A DNA stretch of 64,000 bases from CALBPI01 sp963922335 (GTDB lineage: Bacteria; Pseudomonadota; Gammaproteobacteria; Steroidobacterales; Woeseiaceae). Every line of letters starts with the position of its first letter. Positions within the stretch are counted from its first letter, which is position 1. A model generated the notes under the pieces. It saw nothing but the letters and a program-made list of their open reading frames with translations, made no database searches and was not told the origin of the DNA. The position numbers and the translations under genes were made by a program. Positions 34,371 through 42,917 of the stretch are shown piece by piece. The DNA lies in the NCBI GenBank assembly GCA_963922335.1, contig CAWUIB010000010.1:116503-180502 (forward strand), given 5' to 3'.

Positions 34371-36833
34371 ATGCGTAATTTCAGAGGGTTACGACGTAGT
34401 GCGATAAGCTCAGCGCTGACATTTGGCGCGCTGATGAGCGTCGCAACCAATCCACTTTTCGCGCAGGAAGATGCGTTTCTCGAAGAGATCGTAGTCACCG
34501 CTGCAAAACGCGAACAAACGTTGCAGGAAGTACCCATCTCGGTTTCTGTCACTGACGCGGACACCGTTGAAAAAGCGGTCATCCTCGACGTGCTCGATCT
34601 GCAGACGGTCGTTCCTTCGCTTCGCGTAAGCCAGTTGCAGTCAACCGGCAACACCAACTTCCTGATTCGCGGCTTCGGTAACGGTGCTAACAACCCGGGT
34701 ATCGAGCCTTCGGTCGGCGTCTTCATCGACGGCGTTTACCGCTCTCGTTCGGCATCTGCTTTGTCTGACCTGCCGAACCTCGAGCGTATCGAAGTGCTGC
34801 GTGGTCCGCAGAGCACGCTGTTCGGTAAGAACGCGTCTGCCGGCGTCATTAGTGTCGTCACTCAGGCACCGCAGTTTGAAGCTGGCGGTTCCGTGGAGGT
34901 GCTGGCAGGTAACTTCGGCTCCACAGTGTTCCGCGGCAACGTCACGGGCCCGCTGTCCGAGACTGTCGCATTCAGCCTGTCGGGCAACTACAACCAGCGT
35001 GACGGCTACTTCGATAACTTCGAAGACGGTTCCCAGTTGAACGAGCGCAATCGCTACGGCGTCCGTGGTGATCTGCTATTCGAACCAAACGACACCTTCT
35101 CGCTGCGCGTGATCGCCGATTTCGACGAAATCGACGAGAACTGCTGTGGTACGACCAACTTGTTCAACGGCCCAACGGGCGGTGCGATTCAGTTGATCGG
35201 TGGCAACCTGGTGCCGAACGACCCGTTCTCTTACGGCACGTTCATCAACTTCGATTCCGACAACGAGATCGAAAACAGCGGTCTGTCTGCACAGATGGAC
35301 TTCGATTACGACAACTTCTCGATCACGTCGATCACTGCGTTCCGCAACCAGAGCGCGGTATCGAATGCTGACTCGGACTTTACGAGCGCAGACCTGATCG
35401 GTCGTAACTTCGAAGATCGTGATATCGACACCTTCACGCAAGAGCTGCGTTTGACGACCAGCTTCGGCGAAAACACCGACTTCTTGCTCGGTTTGTTCTA
35501 CGCGCAAGAGGATGTGGCTTACAACACCGCATTGCTGTACGGCGCTGACTTCCGTGCCTACGGTGAGCTGCTGGCTGCAGCAGCGGGTGCTGATCCAAAC
35601 ACGTTCTCCGATCTTGAAGCGGGGCTCGGCCTGCCGGCAGGCACGTTCTTCGCTCAGGGCGCTGGCGCACGTGATTTTGCGACGCAGGACGATGAGTCGC
35701 TGTCGATTTTCGCGAACTTCGATTTCTACCTGACCGATCGCTTGACGGCGACGGTGGGCGCGAACTACACGCAGGTCGAGAAAGACATCACGCTGCGACA
35801 GGAAAACGACGACGTATTCTCACAGTTGGACTTCGCGGCCATTGGTGTAGGTCTTGGCCTGCCGCCAGCGCTGGCGAACGTGCCTTGCTCTGCAACCAAC
35901 CCGCCACCGGCGTGTAATGCGTTGCTGGCATTGCGTCCGTTCCAGTTCCTGCCGCAAACGCTGTCTATTCCGAACGAGGTAGAGACGGGAACATCGGATG
36001 ATTCCGACGTTACCTATACAGTGCGTCTCGCGTACGATCTGACGGATAGTCTGAACGGTTACGTCAGCTACGGCACGGGCTTCAAGGCAACATCCTGGAA
36101 CCTGTCGCGTGACTCTCGTCCGCTGCCGCAAAACATCGGGGCATTGCAGGCCGCGGGTCTTGCACCGGCTCAGCAGCTGCCGGGCACGCGCTTTGCAGAT
36201 CCCGAAGAGACGACCGTTATCGAAGCGGGTCTTAAAGGATCGTACAACCGCGGTAACTTCGCTCTGACGATCTTCGATCAGTCGATTGAAGGCTTCCAGT
36301 CGAACGTCTTCACCGGTACGGGCTTCAGCTTGATCAACGCGGGTGAGCAATCCACCACCGGTCTCGAGTTCGAGTCGCTGTGGTATGCCACCGATCAACT
36401 GCAGCTGAACTTCGCGGTGATGTTGCTCGACCCCGAGTTTGACGACTTCACCATGAGCTCTGTTGGCGACCTGACCGGCACCGCACCTCCGGGCGTCAGT
36501 GAAACCTCAGCCAGCCTCGCAGCGACCTATTCCTGGGAGCTGAACAACGGCTGGACCGCGTTCGCACGTGGTGACTACCAGTACGAGAGCGATGTGCAGG
36601 TCATCGAAAACGTGCCGGAAGAAATCGCTTCTCGCGAAGTCGGCTTGCTTAACGCGAGCTTCGGTATCGCGACGCCGAGCGGCTGGGAATTCGGCCTGTG
36701 GGGCCGCAACCTGACGGAAGATGAATTCCTGCAGAGTGCGTTCCCGACCGTAGCGCAGGAAGGCAGCTTCAACGGCTACCCGAACGCGCCGCGTACCTAC
36801 GGTCTGTCCATTCGCAAAACGTTTGGCGAGTAA
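34371..36833 (+). CDS. TonB-dependent outer-membrane receptor
   Basis: 820 residues. A short signal peptide ending near SVATNPLFA-Q is followed by the TonB-box-like segment EEIVVTAAKREQTLQEVPISVSVTDADTVEKA, then a plug domain (VVPSLRVSQLQSTGNTNFLIRGFGNGANN, VGVFIDGVYRSRSASALSDLPNLERIEVLRGPQSTLFGKNASAGVISVVTQAP). The 22-strand barrel ends in NAPRTYGLSIRKTFGE, a standard aromatic-rich C-terminus. No extra N-terminal signalling domain, so there is no FecA-type sigma relay. Substrate unknown; the following copper-monooxygenase fusion might hint at a metal or peptide ligand, but a terminator separates them. The ribosome site GGGGG is clear. Confidence 0.92.
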   Translation: MRNFRGLRRSAISSALTFGALMSVATNPLFAQEDAFLEEIVVTAAKREQTLQEVPISVSVTDADTVEKAVILDVLDLQTVVPSLRVSQLQSTGNTNFLIRGFGNGANNPGIEPSVGVFIDGVYRSRSASALSDLPNLERIEVLRGPQSTLFGKNASAGVISVVTQAPQFEAGGSVEVLAGNFGSTVFRGNVTGPLSETVAFSLSGNYNQRDGYFDNFEDGSQLNERNRYGVRGDLLFEPNDTFSLRVIADFDEIDENCCGTTNLFNGPTGGAIQLIGGNLVPNDPFSYGTFINFDSDNEIENSGLSAQMDFDYDNFSITSITAFRNQSAVSNADSDFTSADLIGRNFEDRDIDTFTQELRLTTSFGENTDFLLGLFYAQEDVAYNTALLYGADFRAYGELLAAAAGADPNTFSDLEAGLGLPAGTFFAQGAGARDFATQDDESLSIFANFDFYLTDRLTATVGANYTQVEKDITLRQENDDVFSQLDFAAIGVGLGLPPALANVPCSATNPPPACNALLALRPFQFLPQTLSIPNEVETGTSDDSDVTYTVRLAYDLTDSLNGYVSYGTGFKATSWNLSRDSRPLPQNIGALQAAGLAPAQQLPGTRFADPEETTVIEAGLKGSYNRGNFALTIFDQSIEGFQSNVFTGTGFSLINAGEQSTTGLEFESLWYATDQLQLNFAVMLLDPEFDDFTMSSVGDLTGTAPPGVSETSASLAATYSWELNNGWTAFARGDYQYESDVQVIENVPEEIASREVGLLNASFGIATPSGWEFGLWGRNLTEDEFLQSAFPTVAQEGSFNGYPNAPRTYGLSIRKTFGE

Positions 36834-36858
36834 TCGCAGGTTAAAAGCCTGATTAAGG

Positions 36859-36892
36859 CGGCCAGATCCTTCGGGGTCTGGCCGTTTTTTTT
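36859..36892 (+). terminator. Rho-independent terminator
   Basis: An 11-bp GC-rich stem (CGGCCAGATCC / GGGTCTGGCCG, one G-T wobble) with a TTCG tetraloop is followed by eight T residues. It begins 26 bases after the TonB receptor stop and is the clearest terminator in the window. Confidence 0.95.
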
Positions 36893-36975
36893 GCCGTGTG
36901 CCACCAGGCAAGTTGCAGGTGCTCGGATGAGCGCGCATCATTTGGGTATTGATTGCGTTCATGGGGACTACGCAA

Positions 36976-38955
36976 ATGCGAATGGGATTGTTTGCTCTCG
37001 CGTTAATCGGCCTTGCGTCGACAGCGCATGCCAAAGTGGAACGAGTTGAAAATTTCCGCCTGCTCGATCAGGACCGGAAGTCGCACGAGCTCTACTACTA
37101 CAAAGACCAGAAGGCCATCGTTCTGATGGTTCAGGGCAACGCGTGCCCAATCGGTCGCAACCTGATTTCCGACTACAAGGCGATTCGAGACGAATACGCA
37201 GGTCAGGGTGTGGTCTTCGCCATGATCAACGCGAGTCTTCAGGACACGCGCGCTGCCATCCGCGAGGAAGCGGAAGCATTCGGGATCGACATGCCGATCC
37301 TTAAAGATGAGACACAGCTGATCGGCGAGGCACTCGAGCTCGACCGTACCGGTGAGGTGCTCGTGATCACGACCGACGACTGGAAGATCGCCTACCGCGG
37401 TGCGCTGAGTGATCGTGTCGGTTACGAGACGCAAAAGCAGGAAGCGACGGAGCACTACCTCAAGGATGCGCTCGCCGATGTGGTGGCAGGCCGTGAGGTG
37501 GCGAACCCGAGCCGCCCGGCGGTGGGATGTATCGTGAACTTCCCGGAGCGCGAGCTGACCGCACAACACGCCGAAATCAGCTACAGCGAAACGATCGCTC
37601 CGATGCTTAAAGAACGCTGCACGACGTGCCATCGACCCGGTGGTATTGGTTCGTGGGAGATGACCAGCTACGAGATGGTGCGAGGGTTTGCACCGATGAT
37701 CCGTGAAGTCGTGCGTACCCGCCGTATGCCACCTTGGGAGGTGTCGGTCGAAGATGATCATCCACCGATCGGTGCATCGCGTGCACTGACGGTTGCCGAG
37801 AAGCAAACGCTCGTACATTGGATCGAAGCGGGTGCACCTCGTGGAGAAGGGCCCGACCCGTTGAAGTCGGTGACACCGCTGCCGGAAGAGTGGCCGCTCG
37901 GTGAGCCGGATCTTGTGGTCCAGTCGCCGGCATTCACGGTGCCCGCGACCGGCGTGGTCGATTATCAGTTCCCCGCGATTGAGAACCCGCTCGACAAAGA
38001 CGTCTGGGTACGCGCAGTAACGATCAAGCCCGGTGAAGGCAAGGTTGTGCACCACGTGCTCATCGGCACCTCGGAGCAACCCGTCCCTGAGGAGCGCGAG
38101 CTGGAGGCGGTGTTCGAGAACTACCTGATGGGCTATGCGCCTGGCCAGGAGTCCTACATCTATCCCGAAGGCACCGGCGTATTCGTGAAAGCGGGCGGCA
38201 TGATCAACCTGCAGATGCACTACACCACTTACGGGCGTGAGGTAACCGATGTGTCCGAGGTGGCGTTGTACTTCCACGAGGAGCCACCCGAGTTCCATCT
38301 GCGCCAGCAGGTTGTCATGGGATGGGATATCCAGATCCCGCCAGGCGAGGGTGATCACGAGGAGCACGGTTACTTTGAGTTTGATAAAGACGCGGTGATC
38401 TACAGCTTGTTCCCGCACGCGCACTACCGCGGCAAGAGCACGAGCTTCGATCTGCACTACCCGGATGGAAAGGTCGCACCGCTATTGCATGTGCCCCGTT
38501 ACGACTTCAACTGGCAGCACACGTACACCCTCGAGCAGCCAGTGGAGGTGCCCGCCGGCACGCGTCTCGTGCACCGCACGGTCTACGACAACAGCGAGCG
38601 TAATCCGTCGAATCCGGATGCGACCAAGCCCGTCTATTGGGGGCTGCAGTCGTTCGAGGAAATGCTGTACGGCGGATTCTTCTTCCGCTGGAAAGACGGC
38701 ACGGTCGAGGCGCCGGTGCACGATCCGTTGCAGTTCAACATCAACCAGTTCTACGGTGCGATGGACGATGACCTCAACGGCAGTCTTGATCCGGCTGAGA
38801 TGCCGAATGATATGCGCCAGGCGTTTACCGAGGGTGGCCTTAGCAATTTTGATCAGAACAAGGATGGTGAGCTGAGCGCTGCCGAGTATCGAGCGTTCGT
38901 TGACTATCGTCGTGAACAGGCAGCGAAACAGGCGCAGAGTCAGGCGGGCGATTAA
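36976..38955 (+). CDS. Redoxin/heme/copper-monooxygenase/EF-hand fusion protein
   Basis: About 659 residues from the ATG at 36976 (GGGGA 8 bases upstream; earlier starts at 36949 and 36961 are possible). Signal peptide MRMGLFALALIGLASTAHA, then a thioredoxin-like redoxin domain with one Cys (NACPIGRN) and no CXXC, then a heme-c CTTCH motif near residue 215. The copper type II monooxygenase part follows, with the ligands expected of peptidylglycine monooxygenase-like enzymes: VVHHVLIG, LQMHYTT, LFPHAHYRG and a Met in SFEEMLYGG. An EF-hand pair (DDDLNGSLDPAEM, DQNKDGELSAAEYRAF) ends the protein. It is exported, and heme could pass electrons to the copper site. Substrate unknown. Confidence 0.75.
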   Translation: MRMGLFALALIGLASTAHAKVERVENFRLLDQDRKSHELYYYKDQKAIVLMVQGNACPIGRNLISDYKAIRDEYAGQGVVFAMINASLQDTRAAIREEAEAFGIDMPILKDETQLIGEALELDRTGEVLVITTDDWKIAYRGALSDRVGYETQKQEATEHYLKDALADVVAGREVANPSRPAVGCIVNFPERELTAQHAEISYSETIAPMLKERCTTCHRPGGIGSWEMTSYEMVRGFAPMIREVVRTRRMPPWEVSVEDDHPPIGASRALTVAEKQTLVHWIEAGAPRGEGPDPLKSVTPLPEEWPLGEPDLVVQSPAFTVPATGVVDYQFPAIENPLDKDVWVRAVTIKPGEGKVVHHVLIGTSEQPVPEERELEAVFENYLMGYAPGQESYIYPEGTGVFVKAGGMINLQMHYTTYGREVTDVSEVALYFHEEPPEFHLRQQVVMGWDIQIPPGEGDHEEHGYFEFDKDAVIYSLFPHAHYRGKSTSFDLHYPDGKVAPLLHVPRYDFNWQHTYTLEQPVEVPAGTRLVHRTVYDNSERNPSNPDATKPVYWGLQSFEEMLYGGFFFRWKDGTVEAPVHDPLQFNINQFYGAMDDDLNGSLDPAEMPNDMRQAFTEGGLSNFDQNKDGELSAAEYRAFVDYRREQAAKQAQSQAGD

Positions 38956-38967
38956 CCCGCCTGACTC
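38937..38967. terminator. Perfect 12-bp hairpin at convergent gene ends
   Basis: GAGTCAGGCGGG and CCCGCCTGACTC form a perfect 12-bp stem with a 7-base loop, spanning the stop codon of the copper protein and ending before the stop of the converging PASTA gene. It has no T-tract on either side, so intrinsic termination is doubtful; it may pause both transcripts or protect their 3' ends. Confidence 0.5.
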
Positions 38968-38976
38968 ATTCGCTGA

Positions 38977-41900
38977 TCAAGGCGTGCACTGCGTATCGTT
39001 GCTCGGCGTTGGCAACTCGCGGATGTAGTCAAACTCGGCGCGAATGTCGATCGGCGTTTGGAACGCGTTGACCACGAGGCCGACCTGCAAGGTTGCAGGT
39101 AAGTCGGCGCGAGTATAGCGATCGAGTTCCACCCAATCCGGGTCGGCCGCCAGCCTTCGATACGCGATCATCTCGTTGCCAACTCGGCAGAGCAGGATGT
39201 CGCCCTCAAACCCGGCAGCGTCGAGTGTCAGGGTAGAGTTCGAATTCACCGTGGTTTTAGCCTCGCTGCCGACACTGCCAGGGATACGGGTATCCTGCCG
39301 GCCCAGGTTCACCATGATGTAGTTCTCAGGTCCTGTCGCGCCAGCCGGATTCCGCGCGAGCAGACCGGCCGAGTTGAACTCGCTCGCAGGTGCGACGCTC
39401 GCCGAGCCAAGGCTGCGTGCTACCACATAAGTCTGCACGGCGAAGTTGCCGGTGATTTCCTTGTATACGAGCGGCGCTCTGCCGGCGGCAAACCATCCCG
39501 ATCGCACCGAGGGAATCAGTACCAGATAGCCGGCGCGTGAGGTGTTGATGTCGAGCGTGCTGTACTGCTGCGCGGTGCCTTCGACCTGATGGCGCAGCGA
39601 CCAGTCGGACAGCGAGGACGCATCGTTGAATTCATCGGTGAAGCTCGATGTCGCGGGTCCTGTCGATACGACAATATTCACCGCCGAGTTCTCGGCGACG
39701 TTTGTACCGGCTGCCGGGTCCTGGCTGATGACATCACCGCTAGCCACCGTGTTTGACGACGCGTTAGAGACCACACCGACCACGAGACTCGCGCCGGTTA
39801 TGGCTGCTTCCGCCGCCGCTTGCGATTGGCCAACAACATTTGGCACGGACACGGTCGCTGGGCCACTGGAAACCACCAGATCAACAGCGCTGCCTTCGGA
39901 GACAGTCGTACCGCCCGTCGGGTTCTGGCTGATGACATCGCCGTTGGCGACCGTGTTCGACGTTTGCGTCGTCACGTTCCCGACGACCAGGTTGGCTCCG
40001 GTGATAGCGCTCGACGCGGCCGCTTGAGAGAGGCCAACAACGTTCGGTACCGATACGCTCGCCGGGCCGGTCGACACGACGATATTGACTGCTGAGTTTT
40101 CGGTGACGTTCGTGCCGGCTGCCGGGTCCTGGCTGATCACATCTCCACTCGCCACCGTGTTGGACGAGGCGTTGGAGACTACACCAACCACGAGACTCGC
40201 TCCGGTGATGGCTGCCTCCGCCGCTGCTTGCGATTGACCAACGACGTTCGGCACGGACACCGTAGCTGGGCCACTGGAGACCACGAGATCAACAGCGCTG
40301 CCTTCGGATACGGTTGTACCGCCCGTCGGGTTCTGGCTGATGACATCGCCGTTGGCGACCGTGTTCGAAGCCTGTGTAGTCACGGTACCGACCACGAGGT
40401 TGGCGCCGGTAATGGCATTAGTGGCGGCGGTCTGCGTAAGTCCAACCACATTCGGTACCGACACGCTGGCCGGTCCTGAAGACACAACAAGATCTACCGC
40501 GGAGCCCGCGTTGACCTGCAATCCGGCAGCCGGATTTTGGCTGATGACTTGTCCGGCCGGGACGCTGGCAGAGGATTGCTGAGTGACGTTGCCTGTCACG
40601 AGCCCTGCATTGTTAAGCGCGGTGCCTGCTGCTGCCTCGGTCAATCCGACGACGTCCGGCACAGTCGCCTGCGGAGGACCGCTTGAGACCACAAGATCAA
40701 CGGGACTACCGACGACCAAGACGGCACCGGCGGCTGGGCTCTGGCTGATCACCACGCCAGCAGCGATGGTGTTGGAGGGCTGTTGCGTTACGGTTCCAAC
40801 GATCAGCTCAGCGTCGATGATCGCCTGCTCGGCGGCCATCTGCATAAGGCCGATAACGCCCGGCGTGACTGTAGTCGGTGGTCCGAGCGAGATCACCAGG
40901 TCAACGGCCGTGCCTGGATCGACGACCGCGCCTCCCGCGGGGTTCTGCGAAATCACAGCGCCCGCCGGTACGTTCAAGTCTTCTTGTGTTGTGACGTTGC
41001 CCACCACCAGACGCGCGTCGACCAGCGTGGTGCCAGCATCGGCTTCGCTCAGACCTCTGACATCCGGCACGGTCACCGGCGCGCCGATCGACACGACAAA
41101 GTTAAGTGATGTGCCCGGAATCACTTGCGTACCAGGCGGAATCGACTGGCTAAGTACTTCGCCTTCGGGTACCAGCGTCGAGACCTGGAAACTGATGTTG
41201 CCGACCGCAAGCCCGGCGGTAGTGACCACCGACTCAGCGTCCGCTTGTTGCAGACCAACAATGTCCGGGACAGGAACGGCGTCCGGCCCAAGTGATTCGA
41301 CGAGATTGATCGCTGTGCCCGCAGCGACCAGCGTGGCTGCCGCCGGATCCTGGCTGATGATGCTCCCCGCAGGCACATCGACGCTGACCGCGAACGTCAC
41401 GTCTCCGACGATCAGCCCAGCATCAATCAGTGCCTGCGCAGCGGCTGCGCTCGTCAGGTTGGTGACATCGGGGACCGCGACATTGGCAGGCCCTAATGAC
41501 ACGATAATGTCGACGGGTGCACCTGCCGTGATTTCGGTGCCGACCAATGGGTCTGTGCGAATGACATTGCCGACGGGCACGACGTCGCTCGCCTCGCCGG
41601 TCACGTTGCCGATCGTTAACCCAGCCATGAGGATGGCGTCACGTGCATCGGCTTCGCTCAGGCCCGCGACGTTCGGTACCGGTGTGTTGTTTGGTCCGGC
41701 CGAGATCACCAGATTGATGGTGCTGCCAGGCGCTAGAAGGTCAGAGGCGGGTGGGCTGGTTCTAATTACACTGCCAAGGGCGACGGTGTCGCTCGCTTCG
41801 GTGATCACGGTGCCGACCACAAACCCGGCAGCTACGATTGCGGCCTCCGCCTCCGTCCGACTCAGGCCTGCGGTATTCGGGACCGGGACGTCGGCAGGGC

Positions 41901-42210
41901 CGCCCGATACGACGAGATCGACGGTGGATCCCTGCGGCAAATCCGTGCCAGCCGGTGGGTCCTGCGAAATCACACTGCCTGCGGCGACGGTATTGCTGCT
42001 CTCGACGGTGACGGTCCCGACCTCAAGCCCCGCCCCGCGAATCGCCGATTCGGCCCCGGACTGCGAGAGGCCGACCGTGTCCGGCGTCGCAATTGGCAGC
42101 AGTTGTACTTCGCCGTCGCCCGACGGGGAACAAGCCGCCAGCATACCGACGATCGTCACCATCAGGGCGCGCGCCCAGACCTGTCGCAAGACTGATTTCA
42201 TGTCTAACAC
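38977..42210 (-). CDS. Lipoprotein with twelve PASTA repeats
   Basis: 1077 residues, with a GTG start (AAGGGAG 7 bases upstream) or ATG at 42201. A lipobox (VGMLAAC, Cys about 27) is followed by twelve PASTA-like units of about 68 residues, each of the form VPNVVGLSQAAAESAI...NTVA.GDVISQNPAAGT.V..GS.VDLVVSSGP. A C-terminal domain of about 220 residues (FTDEFNDASSLSDWS to AEFDYIRELP) looks like a concanavalin-type/DUF1349 lectin fold. Units 9-10 and 11-12 are nearly identical even in DNA, a recent duplication. PASTA normally follows Gram-positive kinases and penicillin-binding proteins; a lipoprotein made of them in a Gram-negative is rare. Likely an envelope stalk or cell-wall/glycan binder. 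Confidence 0.8.
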   Translation of the reverse strand: MLDMKSVLRQVWARALMVTIVGMLAACSPSGDGEVQLLPIATPDTVGLSQSGAESAIRGAGLEVGTVTVESSNTVAAGSVISQDPPAGTDLPQGSTVDLVVSGGPADVPVPNTAGLSRTEAEAAIVAAGFVVGTVITEASDTVALGSVIRTSPPASDLLAPGSTINLVISAGPNNTPVPNVAGLSEADARDAILMAGLTIGNVTGEASDVVPVGNVIRTDPLVGTEITAGAPVDIIVSLGPANVAVPDVTNLTSAAAAQALIDAGLIVGDVTFAVSVDVPAGSIISQDPAAATLVAAGTAINLVESLGPDAVPVPDIVGLQQADAESVVTTAGLAVGNISFQVSTLVPEGEVLSQSIPPGTQVIPGTSLNFVVSIGAPVTVPDVRGLSEADAGTTLVDARLVVGNVTTQEDLNVPAGAVISQNPAGGAVVDPGTAVDLVISLGPPTTVTPGVIGLMQMAAEQAIIDAELIVGTVTQQPSNTIAAGVVISQSPAAGAVLVVGSPVDLVVSSGPPQATVPDVVGLTEAAAGTALNNAGLVTGNVTQQSSASVPAGQVISQNPAAGLQVNAGSAVDLVVSSGPASVSVPNVVGLTQTAATNAITGANLVVGTVTTQASNTVANGDVISQNPTGGTTVSEGSAVDLVVSSGPATVSVPNVVGQSQAAAEAAITGASLVVGVVSNASSNTVASGDVISQDPAAGTNVTENSAVNIVVSTGPASVSVPNVVGLSQAAASSAITGANLVVGNVTTQTSNTVANGDVISQNPTGGTTVSEGSAVDLVVSSGPATVSVPNVVGQSQAAAEAAITGASLVVGVVSNASSNTVASGDVISQDPAAGTNVAENSAVNIVVSTGPATSSFTDEFNDASSLSDWSLRHQVEGTAQQYSTLDINTSRAGYLVLIPSVRSGWFAAGRAPLVYKEITGNFAVQTYVVARSLGSASVAPASEFNSAGLLARNPAGATGPENYIMVNLGRQDTRIPGSVGSEAKTTVNSNSTLTLDAAGFEGDILLCRVGNEMIAYRRLAADPDWVELDRYTRADLPATLQVGLVVNAFQTPIDIRAEFDYIRELPTPSNDTQCTP
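39634..40449 (-). repeat. Tandem duplication of a two-PASTA unit
   Basis: The segment for PASTA units 9-10 (about 40042-40449) and that for units 11-12 (about 39634-40041) share long near-identical blocks, including synonymous positions, so the copy is recent. Each is about 408 bp, keeps frame and encodes 136 residues. Other units differ at many sites. Such a block can change copy number by slippage or recombination. Confidence 0.8.
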
Positions 42211-42329
42211 GTGAACACTCCCTTCTGGCGGGAAATCGTCGAGTTTTTGCTCGGAAAAATCAACGCAATGAATGTAATATCCGGATTATTCTTGTTTTTC
42301 TTTTCTAAAACAGTGACTTTTGTCTACTT

Positions 42330-42917
42330 ATGTCCAGTCCGCGTGAACATAAGATCATCGTCGGTATCTCCGGAGCGTCCGGGTCCGTCTATGGCGTAAC
42401 CCTGCTGCAGGCCTTGCGCGAGCTGCCAAACGTGCAGTCGCACCTGATCGTATCTTCGGCAGGTTACCTCACCGTGACGACCGAGACCGGTCTCAAGAAA
42501 ACAGAGCTCGAGGCGATGGCCGATGTGGTGCACGACGATCGCAACGTCGGCGCTTCGATCGCGAGCGGCTCTTTTCCGTCGACCGCGATGATCGTCGCGC
42601 CATGCTCGATGAAGACACTCGGCTGCATTGGACAGGGCATCGGCGGATCGCTGATTACGCGTTCCGCCGACGTGATGCTAAAGGAGCGGCGACGCGTCAT
42701 TTTGTTGGCCCGCGAGACGCCGCTGAACCTTGCACACATTCGTAACATGGCTGCGGTGACAGAGATGGGTGGGATTGTTTACCCTCCGGTGCCAGCATTT
42801 TATTCGAACCCGCCAGATATCGAGACCATGGTGCGCGAGACCGTCGGTCGCGTCATGAGCCTTGCGGGAGTAAACAACGAACTCTACGAACCCTGGGAGG
42901 GTTTGGGTAACCAATGA
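42330..42917 (+). CDS. ubiX: UbiX-type flavin prenyltransferase
   Basis: 195 residues. KIIVGISGASGSVYGVTLLQAL is the N-terminal flavin-binding signature of UbiX, followed by SASIASGSFPSTAMIVAPCSMKTLGCIGQGIGGSLITRSADVMLKERRRVILLARETPLNLAHIRNM, which is diagnostic. It attaches dimethylallyl phosphate to FMN to make prenyl-FMN, the cofactor of UbiD decarboxylases. A UbiD gene lies 7 kb away in the same gene set, so this may be its dedicated partner rather than the ubiquinone enzyme, though ubiquinone use cannot be excluded. It overlaps the next gene by 4 bp (ATGA). Confidence 0.88.
   Translation: MSSPREHKIIVGISGASGSVYGVTLLQALRELPNVQSHLIVSSAGYLTVTTETGLKKTELEAMADVVHDDRNVGASIASGSFPSTAMIVAPCSMKTLGCIGQGIGGSLITRSADVMLKERRRVILLARETPLNLAHIRNMAAVTEMGGIVYPPVPAFYSNPPDIETMVRETVGRVMSLAGVNNELYEPWEGLGNQ

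Noticed and set aside
37003..38457. 484-codon minus-strand frame opposite the copper protein
   Set aside because: The plus-strand gene has signal peptide, motifs and ribosome site. The opposite frame has a His/Arg-rich composition typical of shadows.
39634..42100. CRISPR-like or tandem DNA repeat array
   Set aside because: The roughly 200-bp periodic similarity is the coding of PASTA domains, not short repeats with unique spacers.
40583..42214. 543-codon open frame on the plus strand across the PASTA gene
   Set aside because: It is the mirror of a repetitive coding sequence; its translation is low-complexity Thr/Ala/Pro/Ser and has no start site or signal. The minus-strand PASTA frame is clearly real.
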